From NCBI GenBank assembly GCA_002497075.1, contig DAML01000030.1:52698-116697 (forward strand): a stretch of DNA of 64,000 bases. Reading direction: 5' to 3'. A program made the translations under genes and the position numbers. Numbering within the stretch: position 1 is the first letter of the stretch; each line of letters begins with the position of its first letter. Source of the stretch: Methanomassiliicoccaceae archaeon UBA472 (GTDB lineage: Archaea; Thermoplasmatota; Thermoplasmata; Methanomassiliicoccales; UBA472). This document shows positions 41,242 to 50,132 of this stretch, one piece after another. The notes beneath the pieces are model-generated. The model did no database searches and was not told where the DNA came from. It saw nothing but the letters and a program-made list of their open reading frames with translations.

Positions 41242-42684
41242 ATGACGCTCAAGGAAGGGCTGGTCGAGGAGATGGTCCTCATCGTCGGCGGAGAGAACTG
41301 CTCCACCCGGGTCGCCGACCTCTACACCTACGGTTTCGATTCTTCCATCTATCATTACACTCCGGACGTTGTCGTGCGTCCCAAGAGCGCCGAGGAGGTT
41401 TCTGACCTGGTCAAGCTGGCCTCGCGGGAAGGCATTCCGGTGGTCCCCAGGGGCGGGGGCACCGGGCTGTGCGGCGCGGCGGTACCGATCAAAGGAGGTA
41501 TGGTCATGGACCTCACCCGCATGAACAGGATAACGGAGGTCAGGGTGAACGACCTATACTGCGTGGCGGAAGCCGGTGTCGTGTACGACCGTCTGAACGA
41601 AGCTTTGGCTCCGCACAAGTTCTTCTTTCCTCCCACGCCGGGAAGCGGCGAGGCCTGCACCATCGGCGGGATGGTGGCCACGAACGCTTCGGGCATGAGG
41701 GCGGTGAAGTATGGTGCCACAAGGGACTACGTGCTCGGGCTGGAGGTCGTTCTCGCGGACGGCTCGATCATCCATGTGGGCACGAACACCATCAAGAACT
41801 CCTCCGGCTACCAGCTGGAACGGCTGTTCGTAGGCAGCGAGGGAACGCTAGGGATAATTACCAAAGTGACCCTGAAGGTCGCTCCCAAGCCTAAGAGATC
41901 GGCCATGGTGCTGGCGGCCTTCGACCGTCTGGAGGACGCCGGGAAGTGCGTTTCAAACCTCATTTCCGTCCCGCTCATACCGTCAGCCACCGAGCTGATG
42001 GACGACATCTGCATCCGAGCCGTCAACAAGGCGGTCGGGGCCGGCCTTCCTGATGTCCAGGCTATCTGCATGATCGAGGTGGACGGGGAGCCGGAGCTGG
42101 TGGTCAAGGAGCTAAAGGTGGTGGAGGACGTGGCTCGCAGGAGCGGCGCCTCCATGGTTCAAGTGTCCGACGACAGCAAGCAGATGGCCAAATGGACCAG
42201 CGCGCGCAAGTCGGTCATGTCCGCCCTCAGCCGCCTGGGGGACCAGCTCGTGTCCGTTTCGCTGGCGGACGATATGGCCGTGCCGATCTCAAAGATCCCC
42301 GATGCCGTCGTTGCTTTCCATCGCATAGCCGAGGAGAACCAGGTGATCGTGGGAACGTACGGTCACGCGGCCGATGGCAACCTGCACACCAAGATGCTGC
42401 TCGATCCGTGCTCGGAGGATTCCTGGAGGCGGGGTGAAAGAGCTGTCGGCCAGATATTCGATGCGGTCATCTCCCTCGGCGGGACGGTTACCGGGGAGCA
42501 TGGGGTTGGAATTTCAAAAGCCCCCTACATGATGAGGGAACGGCCGGACGCCTGGCAGACCATGCTGACCCTGAAGAAAGCTCTGGACCCCAGGGACATC
42601 CTGAACCCCGGCAAGATGATGCAATGGGAGGGTGGGATTATCCGCGATCTGAGGTACCCTTGCCAGGACCTCGGCCCTAGATGA
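41242..42684 (+). CDS. FAD-binding oxidase, GlcD/D-lactate dehydrogenase family
   Basis: A 480-residue flavoprotein. The PCMH-type FAD domain shows VVPRGGGTGLCGAAVPIKGG, TPGSGEACTIGGMVATNASG and NSSGYQLERLFVGSEGTLG. The C-terminal oxidase domain ends with YGHAADGNLHTKM and GTVTGEHGVGISK, which hold the histidines and glutamate of the catalytic and metal site. It oxidises a 2-hydroxy acid such as D-lactate or glycolate to the 2-oxo acid. No GlcE/GlcF-type Fe-S partner is adjacent, so the electron acceptor is open. Confidence 0.9.
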   Translation: MTLKEGLVEEMVLIVGGENCSTRVADLYTYGFDSSIYHYTPDVVVRPKSAEEVSDLVKLASREGIPVVPRGGGTGLCGAAVPIKGGMVMDLTRMNRITEVRVNDLYCVAEAGVVYDRLNEALAPHKFFFPPTPGSGEACTIGGMVATNASGMRAVKYGATRDYVLGLEVVLADGSIIHVGTNTIKNSSGYQLERLFVGSEGTLGIITKVTLKVAPKPKRSAMVLAAFDRLEDAGKCVSNLISVPLIPSATELMDDICIRAVNKAVGAGLPDVQAICMIEVDGEPELVVKELKVVEDVARRSGASMVQVSDDSKQMAKWTSARKSVMSALSRLGDQLVSVSLADDMAVPISKIPDAVVAFHRIAEENQVIVGTYGHAADGNLHTKMLLDPCSEDSWRRGERAVGQIFDAVISLGGTVTGEHGVGISKAPYMMRERPDAWQTMLTLKKALDPRDILNPGKMMQWEGGIIRDLRYPCQDLGPR

Positions 42685-43318
42685 AGCCGTAACCGATGGC
42701 CGCAGGGATCGCGGTAACGATGACCGCCAGGACCCATGCCGCGGGGCTCCAGGCGAACACCTTTTTGCCGTCCAATGGTCCCAGGGGGATCAGGTTGAAC
42801 CCCGCCAGGAACAGCGACAGAACCCCTATCCAATTGAAGGCCGATGACCACATTCCTTCGGACGGGAAGGCCAGCCACAGGATGATGAAGGCGGTCCCGA
42901 AGATTATGTTGGTTGCTGGTCCGGCCAGGGATATCAGGCCGTTCTGCTTCTTGCTTATCCTGCCCTGTATGTAGACCGCACCAGGGGCGGCGAACAGCCA
43001 GCCCAGGAACGCTAAGATGAGGGCCATGAGAAGCCCGGTGGGATACATGCGGTACTCCGCCCAGGCGCCGTAACGCTGGGCTATGAACTTGTGGCCCAGT
43101 TCGTGCAACAGAAATCCGGTAAGGGACACCGTTGCCGCCACCCCGAAGGCGAAGTACCATGGAACGCTGCCCATGAGCACGATGGTGAACGCGGCGGTGA
43201 GAACCGCCACGCTGATGAATATCTGGATGAGCTCCTGGCGACCGAAATGGAATCGCCCGAAGTTGCGCGGGATGATCAAGTTCCCGTACTCGTCGTACAT
43301 CTCGGACGCCAACTGCAT
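42677..43318 (-). CDS. M50-family membrane metalloprotease (site-2 protease-like)
   Basis: A 213-residue protein with about six hydrophobic segments. HELGH at residues 72-76 gives the zinc-binding HExxH, and FNLIPLGPLDGKKVF provides the third ligand Asp183. The short length and soluble N-terminus (MYDEYGNLIIPRNFGRF) match archaeal S2P-like proteases that cut membrane-bound regulators. No anti-sigma-like substrate is evident. The 3' end overlaps the convergent oxidase by 8 nt. Confidence 0.85.
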   Translation of the reverse strand: MQLASEMYDEYGNLIIPRNFGRFHFGRQELIQIFISVAVLTAAFTIVLMGSVPWYFAFGVAATVSLTGFLLHELGHKFIAQRYGAWAEYRMYPTGLLMALILAFLGWLFAAPGAVYIQGRISKKQNGLISLAGPATNIIFGTAFIILWLAFPSEGMWSSAFNWIGVLSLFLAGFNLIPLGPLDGKKVFAWSPAAWVLAVIVTAIPAAIGYGFI

Positions 43319-43394
43319 CCCCTCGTAAATAAAAGTTGTCCGTCCACGCCGCAGGACAAGGTTGAAGTACGTCCGCGGCAGATAGCTTGCGGAA

Positions 43395-45314
43395 ATGAGA
43401 CATTACCAGCACGGCAAGGTCATCTTCCGGTGGTGCGACACCTGCGGCACCCTGGTCCTGGGCGAGGTCTGCGGGATCTGCGGCCGCCCCGGAAGGGAGT
43501 TCGAGGTCTCCGCGCCCGGCGATATGCGACCCTGTTTCGGGAAAGGGGTGGACACCGTAGCCGACCTGTTCCACAGGCACTTCGGCACATCGGGGCTGCT
43601 CCGCACCAGGAACGTTTTCCTGAACAAGGTGACCGGCGAGGACCGCACCGACGAGGTGATCCTGGACGGACGGATAGTGGCCGTGCTCCGCTTCGAGCTG
43701 GTGAAGGAAGATTTCACCCTGGAGCTGAAGGCGGAAGGAGCAGCGCTCCTGGCCAAGATGGCGCGCAAGGGCGTGGTCAGGGCCAGGCGCCCGCAGGGCC
43801 ACCTCAAGGGCAAGAAGCTGGACGGCGCGGACATCATCGAGTTCTCTGGCGATTTCAAGGCCGGCGACCCGGTCGTGGTGGTCATGGGCAACAACATCGC
43901 CGCGGGGGAGGCCCGGGTCGACTCGTCCCAGGTGAAGAAGGGCGAGAAGGTCATCCACCTGCGCAGCGTGTGCAAGTCTGACGTACCATTCCCGCTGGTC
44001 TCGGCGGACTGGAACGATTTCGTCAAGGCCAACCGCAAGCACCTGGAGCAGCTGGAATCCGTGGTAGTGAGCGATATCCGCTCTTTCGTCAATAACAGCA
44101 AACTACCCATCACTTTATCCTTCTCCGGGGGCAAGGACTCCCTGGCCTGCTACGGGCTCGCTAAAAAAGCTCTCAGGAAGTTCGACCTGCTGTTCGTGGA
44201 CACCGGTCTGGAGTTCCCGGAGACGGTGCAGTACGTCCAATCATTCGCCAAGAGCAGGAACGAGCGTCTCAAGATCGCCAAGGCCGGCAACGCCTTCTGG
44301 GACAACGTCGGCACTTTCGGTCCGCCGGCCAAGGACTTCCGATGGTGCTGCAAGGTATGCAAGCTCGGTCCGCTGACGTCCTTGATCGAGGAGAACTATC
44401 GTGACGGGACGGTCACCATCGAAGGAAACCGTGCACTGGAATCGTTCGCCCGGATGGACATCGGTTTCGTGGAACGCAACCCGTTCGTCCCCAACCAGAC
44501 CGTCTTAAACCCAATCCGCCACTGGATCGCGGCGGAGGTCTGGGGCTACATCTGGAAGGAGGACCTGGAGTTCAACCCCCTGTACGAGGAGGATTTCGAG
44601 CGCATAGGTTGCTACCTGTGCGCTTCCTGTCTAGGCAGCGAGTGGAAGGCCACCGGGGAGATACACCCGGACCTGCACGCGCAATGGGAAAGATCGCTCG
44701 GTGAATGGGGAAAGCAGGTCGGGGTCTCACCGGAGTTCGTACGCTACGGATTCTGGCGCTGGAAATCCCTGCCGCCCAAGATGAGGCTGGTGGCCGAGGA
44801 GTTGCAGATGAAGGTGCCGCAGATGAGAAGCGATAGCATGGAGCTTAGGATATCCAAAGGGGCGAGTCCCTGCGTGGCCGGCGGTTACTCTATGGAGGGC
44901 GTGCTGACCGTGCCGCGAAAGAGGGACTTCTCACAGGTGGCGGAGGCGCTAAAGACCGTGGGTAATGTGAAGTACTCCCCGGAGTTCGAGGTGGCGATGG
45001 TGAAGACCAGGGACGGCACCCTGAAGATGTTCGGGGGCGGGCATATTTCCGCCGTAGCACCGACCAAGGAAGCCGCGCAGGCGTTGTTCCAGGCCGGAGC
45101 TGAGGCCTTTCTGCGTGGGCAGCTCTGCACCAACTGCCGGATATGCGAGCGCAACTGCAAGTTCGGAGCGATAACTGCCGACGGGCAGCTCAAGGTCGAC
45201 GATCGCAAGTGCCGCCAATGCGGCAAGTGCGCTGAAGCGTGCGTCGTTGCGCACTATTATGACAAGCTGGTCAAGGCCGGGGAAGGAAGGCCGGCCTACG
45301 CAGGCGTTAAATAA
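43395..45314 (+). CDS. Zinc ribbon-PUA-PAPS reductase-ferredoxin fusion
   Basis: A 639-residue multidomain protein. In order: a zinc ribbon (CDTCGTLVLGEVCGICG, about 14-32), a PUA-like RNA-binding domain (about 100-190), an adenine-nucleotide alpha-hydrolase domain with the PP-loop SFSGGKDSLACYG near 241, cysteine clusters WCCKVCKLGP and CYLCASCLG, a further domain, and two 4Fe-4S clusters at the end (CTNCRICERNC from about 577, CRQCGKCAEAC). Similar proteins are widespread in methanogens. The PUA and PP-loop domains suggest sulfur insertion into RNA rather than sulfate reduction. Function is unproven. Confidence 0.85.
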   Translation: MRHYQHGKVIFRWCDTCGTLVLGEVCGICGRPGREFEVSAPGDMRPCFGKGVDTVADLFHRHFGTSGLLRTRNVFLNKVTGEDRTDEVILDGRIVAVLRFELVKEDFTLELKAEGAALLAKMARKGVVRARRPQGHLKGKKLDGADIIEFSGDFKAGDPVVVVMGNNIAAGEARVDSSQVKKGEKVIHLRSVCKSDVPFPLVSADWNDFVKANRKHLEQLESVVVSDIRSFVNNSKLPITLSFSGGKDSLACYGLAKKALRKFDLLFVDTGLEFPETVQYVQSFAKSRNERLKIAKAGNAFWDNVGTFGPPAKDFRWCCKVCKLGPLTSLIEENYRDGTVTIEGNRALESFARMDIGFVERNPFVPNQTVLNPIRHWIAAEVWGYIWKEDLEFNPLYEEDFERIGCYLCASCLGSEWKATGEIHPDLHAQWERSLGEWGKQVGVSPEFVRYGFWRWKSLPPKMRLVAEELQMKVPQMRSDSMELRISKGASPCVAGGYSMEGVLTVPRKRDFSQVAEALKTVGNVKYSPEFEVAMVKTRDGTLKMFGGGHISAVAPTKEAAQALFQAGAEAFLRGQLCTNCRICERNCKFGAITADGQLKVDDRKCRQCGKCAEACVVAHYYDKLVKAGEGRPAYAGVK

Positions 45315-45340
45315 TCGCAGGGAAGTGGAGCGAGCCGGAC

Positions 45341-46036
45341 ATGGATTGGACGATGATGTTGGCCGCGGCATTGGGCATAGGTCCGGCCCTGGCCCTGATG
45401 TTCTGGACCCTTCGCGATTACACGTATCCAAAGGTGGAGAGGCCCTTCTTCGACGACCGCAAGCTGTTCGCGCTGCTGGCGGTGGGCATGGTCATCGGGG
45501 TCATCGTCTACGTTCTGCAGTCCTACTTCAACCTGGGCTACCTTCTGTTCGCTTTGCTGTTCGCGGTCTTCGAGGAGCTCATCAAACTGATAATACTCAA
45601 CATGCCGCGTTTCGCCCGCAAGCTGGACACCTCCTTCTACGGTCTTTCGTTAGGACTGGGCATAGGCAGCACCATGGCCTTCGGGGCGGTGTTCTACACC
45701 CTGCAGCAATCGGACGGACTGGACGCCCTAGGCTGGCTCACCGCGATCGTTCTCGGCTTCCAGATGGTTCTCCTGCACGCTTCCGCCGGGGCGATGATCG
45801 GCACCGGCGCGGCCCGCGGGGAGGTCCGGGGCTATTTCGCTCAGGCCGGACTTCTGCACATCGGTTTCAACCTGCTCATGGCCATCCCGCTCAATTTCGA
45901 CAACATCTACCTGGCCTGGGTCGGCGTGATCTTGGCCACGTTGCTGGTCGTCTATTACTACCTCCAGGTGCACCGCCATCTGTTACCGGCAGTGGTGAAG
46001 GACGCCCTGAAGGCGATGCAAAAGGCGAAAGCATGA
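45341..46036 (+). CDS. PrsW-family intramembrane metalloprotease
   Basis: A 231-residue membrane protein with about eight hydrophobic segments. FAVFEELIKLII carries the EExxK motif and later LLHASAGAMIG and LLHIGFNLL provide the histidines expected of the PrsW/CPBP-like active site. PrsW in Bacillus cuts an anti-sigma factor; archaeal targets are unknown. It starts 26 nt after the PAPS-reductase gene and ends 26 nt before the transglutaminase gene, so the three may be one transcript. Confidence 0.85.
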   Translation: MDWTMMLAAALGIGPALALMFWTLRDYTYPKVERPFFDDRKLFALLAVGMVIGVIVYVLQSYFNLGYLLFALLFAVFEELIKLIILNMPRFARKLDTSFYGLSLGLGIGSTMAFGAVFYTLQQSDGLDALGWLTAIVLGFQMVLLHASAGAMIGTGAARGEVRGYFAQAGLLHIGFNLLMAIPLNFDNIYLAWVGVILATLLVVYYYLQVHRHLLPAVVKDALKAMQKAKA

Positions 46037-46062
46037 TTTAGCCAGAACTCGCTGGAACGAGC

Positions 46063-47136
46063 GTGTCCGAACGCAGCCGCAAGGTCGGCAGAACTCTGGT
46101 GATAGCGGCCGTCATCCTGGTCGTGGTCCTGCTGCTTCTGTTGCCGCCCACCCAGGACCTTCTCAGGAAATTTCTGGTGGACCCCTTCTCCCCTCAATAT
46201 CCGGAGGAGGTCCAGATGGAGATCGTTAGGACGCTGACGCTGGACGCCAACGGCGGGGAAATATCCAGCTACACGGTCGATCTTCCCAGGCCAAAAAGCA
46301 TCGTTGGTGACGGCGCGTATCTCCAGAAGGTGGACCGGCTGACCGTCTCCCCGCCTTACACCGATCTTACGGACAACGGAACGTACGAGACCATGGTATG
46401 GGAAGGGGAGGACCTGCAGGGCACGTTCACCTTGACCATGACGATCGAGGTGACCCAGAGGATACACGCGTGGGAGCTGGACGAGGGCAGCGTCCTGGAT
46501 AAGGACGAGGTGCCTCAGTACTACCAGGACAATTACCTGGACGACCAGTGGAAGATCGTCGTGAACGATCCGGCTATCCAGGCGCTGCGGGAGGACATCG
46601 TGGGCAACGAGACGAACGTGTTCCTCATCGCCAAGGCCATCTATGACTGGATCGATGATAACGTGGACTATTACATCTGGACGGGAACGGACGGCCCCCT
46701 GTCGTCCCTGCAGACCTACGAGGAGCTGAAGGGCGACTGTGACGACCAGTCCATACTGTTCTGCGCCCTGGCCCGTTCGGCCGGTGTCCCCGCATGGCTG
46801 CAGCTTGGCGCCGTCTACAGTCCGGGCAGCGGCGAGATCGGCGGGCATGCCTGGGTGCAGATGTTCATGCCCACCGAGGGCGGCGGGACGAACGTCACCA
46901 TCGACATAGTGAACGACAAGTTCCTGGTCTGGATGCCGAACCTGTTCTGCGAGTATACCGACAACGGGGACGCGGACGATCTGTTCAACGCATACCATCA
47001 CGTCAGGTATTCCGTGCCTCTCTCCACGCCTGGCAACAGGATGCCCATCTACGAGGAGCATTGGGAAATGGTCAGCTACGAGGAGAGCGAGGAGACGGTG
47101 GCTCTGGATATGGTCATGGCCAGAGAGGATCTCTAG
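46063..47136 (+). CDS. Membrane-anchored transglutaminase-like protein
   Basis: A 357-residue protein with an N-terminal membrane helix (about 8-28) and an external domain. The transglutaminase core shows KGDCDDQSILFCALARSAGV with the catalytic Cys, GGHAWVQMF with the His, and IDIVNDKF supplying the Asp. Such archaeal proteins act as proteases or crosslinkers on the cell surface. The start is GTG at 46063 (VSERSRKVG); there is no ATG nearby. Confidence 0.82.
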   Translation: MSERSRKVGRTLVIAAVILVVVLLLLLPPTQDLLRKFLVDPFSPQYPEEVQMEIVRTLTLDANGGEISSYTVDLPRPKSIVGDGAYLQKVDRLTVSPPYTDLTDNGTYETMVWEGEDLQGTFTLTMTIEVTQRIHAWELDEGSVLDKDEVPQYYQDNYLDDQWKIVVNDPAIQALREDIVGNETNVFLIAKAIYDWIDDNVDYYIWTGTDGPLSSLQTYEELKGDCDDQSILFCALARSAGVPAWLQLGAVYSPGSGEIGGHAWVQMFMPTEGGGTNVTIDIVNDKFLVWMPNLFCEYTDNGDADDLFNAYHHVRYSVPLSTPGNRMPIYEEHWEMVSYEESEETVALDMVMAREDL

Positions 47137-47534
47137 GCGATACGGTAGCGGCCGGGTGCGCACTCGAAAATAGATCCGGAGGAGATGAGGCGCCGCAGCG
47201 CCTCCTCGGCGTCCATCCTGCCGTCCAAAGCCTTGTCGAGTTCACCCAGGTCGAACTCGAGCAGCTCCCTGGCCAGTTCCTCCAGCATGGACGGCTTGAA
47301 GGGGAGCGCTTTCTTCTCCACGTCCATCTTCCCCTTGAAGCCCTTCAGCTCACGGCCCTTGGTGTTCATTCCGGCCACGGCCTGCGCGGTCAGTGATGCG
47401 GAACTAGAAGTGAAATGGGTCTTCATCCGGCGGGTCTGCACCTGGCGGCCGCAGTGCGGGCAGGAGGAGGAGCGATGCTCCAGGTCCACCGCGAAGCCCT
47501 TACGGCAGCGGGGGCAGACCACGGCTCCGAACAT
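47133..47534 (-). CDS. Zinc-ribbon / winged-helix-like small protein
   Basis: A 133-residue protein with an N-terminal zinc ribbon (CPRCRKGF, CPHCGRQ) and a basic linker (RRMKTHFTSSSASLTAQAV). The C-terminal helical region ends ALRRLISSGSIFECAPGRYR, which looks like a winged-helix wing. It could bind DNA or RNA. The ATG at 47534 overlaps the pdaD stop. Its end overlaps the convergent transglutaminase gene by 4 nt. The specific family is not recognised. Confidence 0.6.
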   Translation of the reverse strand: MFGAVVCPRCRKGFAVDLEHRSSSCPHCGRQVQTRRMKTHFTSSSASLTAQAVAGMNTKGRELKGFKGKMDVEKKALPFKPSMLEELARELLEFDLGELDKALDGRMDAEEALRRLISSGSIFECAPGRYRIA

Positions 47535-48004
47535 CAGTATTCTACGAAGACCAGGGCGCCCAGGCAGGTACCGTAGTGGTCCATGGGGATGGACAGCTCC
47601 TCGATGGCGTAGTTGATGCGGCAGAGCTTGATCCCGCGCAATGCGGACATCTCGTTCATCTTCCACTCCAGAACTTCCTTCAGGGCCTTCTTGGTCCCGT
47701 GCATGTGGCCCTCGGCGACGTAGCCGCCCTTGCCATCCTTGCGCTGGGCGTAGGCGATCCCGGCGGAGATCATCTCACCCTCGCCTCCTCTCATCTGGGC
47801 CAGAACACAGTGGGTTATGGCGCCCATGGGCAGCTCCCTGGCGGCGACCTTCTTGGCGCCAATGGGAAGCACGGAGGATACGGACACCAGGTTCTGCTCG
47901 CCGATCTTCGCCTTCATAAGGGCCTCATCGAAGGCATTGAGGTCGGAGACCTTGCTTACGGCAGATCCCTGGGTGACGAAGAACTTCTTCGGGACTAGAT
48001 TCAT
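47534..48004 (-). CDS. pdaD: Pyruvoyl-dependent arginine decarboxylase
   Basis: A 156-residue proenzyme. It converts arginine to agmatine for polyamine synthesis and, in archaea, for the agmatidine of tRNA-Ile2. Self-cleavage would occur in VSVSSVLP between Ser43 and Ser44, making the pyruvoyl group on the large chain. GGEGEMISAGIAYAQRK and the C-terminal YGTCLGALVF are family features. The length matches the Methanocaldococcus enzyme. Confidence 0.94.
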   Translation of the reverse strand: MNLVPKKFFVTQGSAVSKVSDLNAFDEALMKAKIGEQNLVSVSSVLPIGAKKVAARELPMGAITHCVLAQMRGGEGEMISAGIAYAQRKDGKGGYVAEGHMHGTKKALKEVLEWKMNEMSALRGIKLCRINYAIEELSIPMDHYGTCLGALVFVEY

Positions 48005-48044
48005 GGTTCCGAAGTAAAAGTGAATGCTGATATAAGGTTTGCCT

Positions 48045-48995
48045 TCAATCTATTTCCAAAACGCGCAGCTCGCGCTCCAGCATCTTCACGTCCTGCGGGT
48101 TCAACGCTTCCGCCACCACCGGGATGATGAGCATGGACCCGGTCATGGACACATTGTCGTTGAGCAACTGGAGCAGCTTGAGCACCTTCAGGAAGTTGTT
48201 CTGGCTGATAAGGTACTCCAGTCCGGACAGGAGCACCACCGCCCTGCTGTTCGCTTCGAAGAAGTTCTTGATCTCGCTGTAGATCATGGGGATGTCGGTC
48301 GGCTCCCGGGCGAATCGCTTTCCGCGCTCGTACGAAAGCCAGAGCAAGGCGCCTTCGCCGACGCCGTACATCTTCTGGACCTTTTCCGGGTATTCGCGGG
48401 CGAGCACCATTCCGGTGCATCCCTCGGCCACCTGGTCCCGGTACATCTGGTATGCGGCATCTAATGACGACGATTCCACCAGATAGGACGTTCCCGGTTC
48501 CAGCAGGTATCTCCTGCCGGCATCATCCTTCTTGGGCACGTCCCCCTTCTCCGTCGGATACGTGGTAGATGGCGTCAGAACATGAACGCACTTTCCGGCC
48601 CCGTCGGATATGCACGACGCCTCGTAAGAATCGTAACGGCGGCGCATCAGCGAGGAGATTATTCCGGAGATATAGCCGCGGGTGAAGTCGCAATGATCTC
48701 CGTTATCGGCCTCCACCGACTCCTTGAAGGTGATGACGATCTCCGTCTCGTTGATCATCTCTATGTTCATCCTGGAAAGCCCGGTCTCCGTCCAGACCTG
48801 CTCGATGATGGCCTTGGCCTCCTGTATGTCGGCGCATTCCAGACCGAGCGTGCGGACCAGTCCGACCCCGGCCCGGAAGCCGTAGCGTTCCATGGTCCGT
48901 CCAGCATCGTTCCCGTTCAGCAATTCCAGTTCGTCGCGCAGGTCCTTTAAGGCCGATCCGGGCATGACGAAGAAGGGCCGCATATCTTTGCCCAC
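48045..48995 (-). CDS. V4R-DUF835 protein partnered with a Ras-like GTPase
   Basis: A protein of about 316 residues. Residues about 20-145 resemble a V4R domain (YGFRAGVGLVRTLGL, CDFTRGYISGIISSL, then a C-xxx-GxGKC segment), a fold shared with Bet3/TRAPP subunits. Residues about 165-316 form a DUF835 domain (SYLVESSSLDAAYQMYRDQ, ALLWLSYERGKR, VVLLSGLEYLISQNNFLKVL). The start is GTG at 48995: GGAGGG lies five nt before it and the upstream GTPase stop is next to it. An ATG at 49022 would overlap the GTPase gene by 26 nt. Ligand sensing or GTPase regulation is inferred. Confidence 0.75.
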   Translation of the reverse strand: MGKDMRPFFVMPGSALKDLRDELELLNGNDAGRTMERYGFRAGVGLVRTLGLECADIQEAKAIIEQVWTETGLSRMNIEMINETEIVITFKESVEADNGDHCDFTRGYISGIISSLMRRRYDSYEASCISDGAGKCVHVLTPSTTYPTEKGDVPKKDDAGRRYLLEPGTSYLVESSSLDAAYQMYRDQVAEGCTGMVLAREYPEKVQKMYGVGEGALLWLSYERGKRFAREPTDIPMIYSEIKNFFEANSRAVVLLSGLEYLISQNNFLKVLKLLQLLNDNVSMTGSMLIIPVVAEALNPQDVKMLERELRVLEID

Positions 48996-48996
48996 G

Positions 48997-49503
48997 TCAT
49001 CCCTCCATGGTGAGTTCGCCAAGGGCCTGGAACGCTTCCTGGACGTTCTGTCCGGTCTTGGCGCTGGTCAGCAACACCGAGCAGCCTAGCGTGGCGGCGA
49101 AGTCCTCCAGGTCCAGAGGGTCGATCTTCATTTCCAGGTCGCACTTGTTCCCCAGGATGATGACGGGTATCTCCCCGGACACCTCCAGCAGGTCGGCCGC
49201 CCAATGCTTCATGTGCTCGAACGTCTCCGGCCGGGTCATATCGCAGACCAGGAACGCCCCGTTCGCTCCCGCGTAATAAGTAGAATGAAGCGCCTTCTGG
49301 GTCTTCTGGCCCAGCACGTCCCAGATCATTAAGGTCAGGTTGACATCTTCCAGGTCCAGGACCTTCTTGCTCACCTTGGCCCCGAAGGTCTGTATGTACT
49401 GGTCGTCAAAAAGGTCCAGCACATAACGTCTAATGAGACTGGTCTTCCCCACCTCTCCGTCCCCCAAGAGGCAGATCTTCTTAACAAACTGGCGCTTCGC
49501 CAT
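48997..49503 (-). CDS. Ras/Rab-like small GTPase
   Basis: A 168-residue single-domain GTPase. G1 is GDGEVGKTS (residues 14-22), a Thr in QTFGAK serves as G2, G3 is WDVLGQ (61-66), G4 NKCD (119-122) and G5 TSAKTG. The tryptophan in G3 and the order resemble Ras/Rab and Rup-type archaeal GTPases rather than Era or Obg. There is no C-terminal lipidation cysteine. A TATA box at 49531-49536 favours the ATG at 49503 over the GTG at 49512. The next gene encodes a V4R-domain protein. Confidence 0.85.
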   Translation of the reverse strand: MAKRQFVKKICLLGDGEVGKTSLIRRYVLDLFDDQYIQTFGAKVSKKVLDLEDVNLTLMIWDVLGQKTQKALHSTYYAGANGAFLVCDMTRPETFEHMKHWAADLLEVSGEIPVIILGNKCDLEMKIDPLDLEDFAATLGCSVLLTSAKTGQNVQEAFQALGELTMEG

Positions 49504-49530
49504 CCCATTCACAGTATGCGGCCAGCGTCT

Positions 49531-49536
49531 ATATAT
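49531..49536 (-). promoter_or_regulatory. TATA box of the GTPase operon
   Basis: ATATAT within AATATATAG on the minus strand is centred 30 nt before the ATG at 49503, leaving a leader of only a few nucleotides. Confidence 0.5.
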
Positions 49537-49631
49537 TCATTTCACTCGGCTTTGTTTCTACCTATCCAGCATTGATGCCTCCAACGGTATCCGCCGCAAT
49601 CGTAATGTATCCTTACTCCGAATGACCCGGC

Positions 49632-50132
49632 ATGCCTAAGACCGAGAAGAGGTTCGAGGACGTGCTAGTGGACGACGTCTTCGACAAGTTCGTGCTCAAG
49701 CCCTCCCTGGTGGGCAAGGACGCCACCATCGCCATGGTCGTCGACCAGATGCTGGTAAATCCGTTGTCCCGGAAGGTCTATGTGACCGACACCGAGGGCA
49801 GGTACATTGGAACGGTGAGCACGGAGACCGTCCTCAGGCTGATGGGCTACCGCCTGGGGATACGCGAGTACGGAGGGACGTCCTTCATCCGTTTCTTGAA
49901 GGACACGCTGAAAGAGAAGGCGGAGGACATCATGGTGAAAGGGCGCACCGTGACCAAGGGGACGAAGCTTTCGGCGGCTTTGAAGATAATGATCGACGAT
50001 CATCTTAACGACCTGCCGGTGGTGGATGGCGACGGACGGTTGATCGGTGAACTGGTAAGCATGGAGCTGTTCATCGCAGGAAAGAAGGTGTTCGAGGCCA
50101 AGGACCCCTCCCCGCCGCCGAACGAGCACTAG
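49632..50132 (+). CDS. Two-CBS-domain protein
   Basis: A 166-residue stand-alone CBS pair. The first CBS runs about 20-75 (VGKDATIAMVVDQMLVNPLSRKVYVTD) and the second about 95-150 (KAEDIMVKGRTVTKG, HLNDLPVVDGDGRLIGELV). Such modules bind adenosine nucleotides and regulate partner proteins. No partner gene is coupled. It ends with TAG and converges with the PAC2 gene over 4 nt. Confidence 0.85.
   Translation: MPKTEKRFEDVLVDDVFDKFVLKPSLVGKDATIAMVVDQMLVNPLSRKVYVTDTEGRYIGTVSTETVLRLMGYRLGIREYGGTSFIRFLKDTLKEKAEDIMVKGRTVTKGTKLSAALKIMIDDHLNDLPVVDGDGRLIGELVSMELFIAGKKVFEAKDPSPPPNEH

Noticed and set aside
42525..44042. 505-codon open frame on the minus strand across the M50 gene and the PAPS-reductase gene
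   Set aside because: It covers the M50 gene in another frame and part of the fusion gene antisense; low-complexity composition and no recognisable domain.
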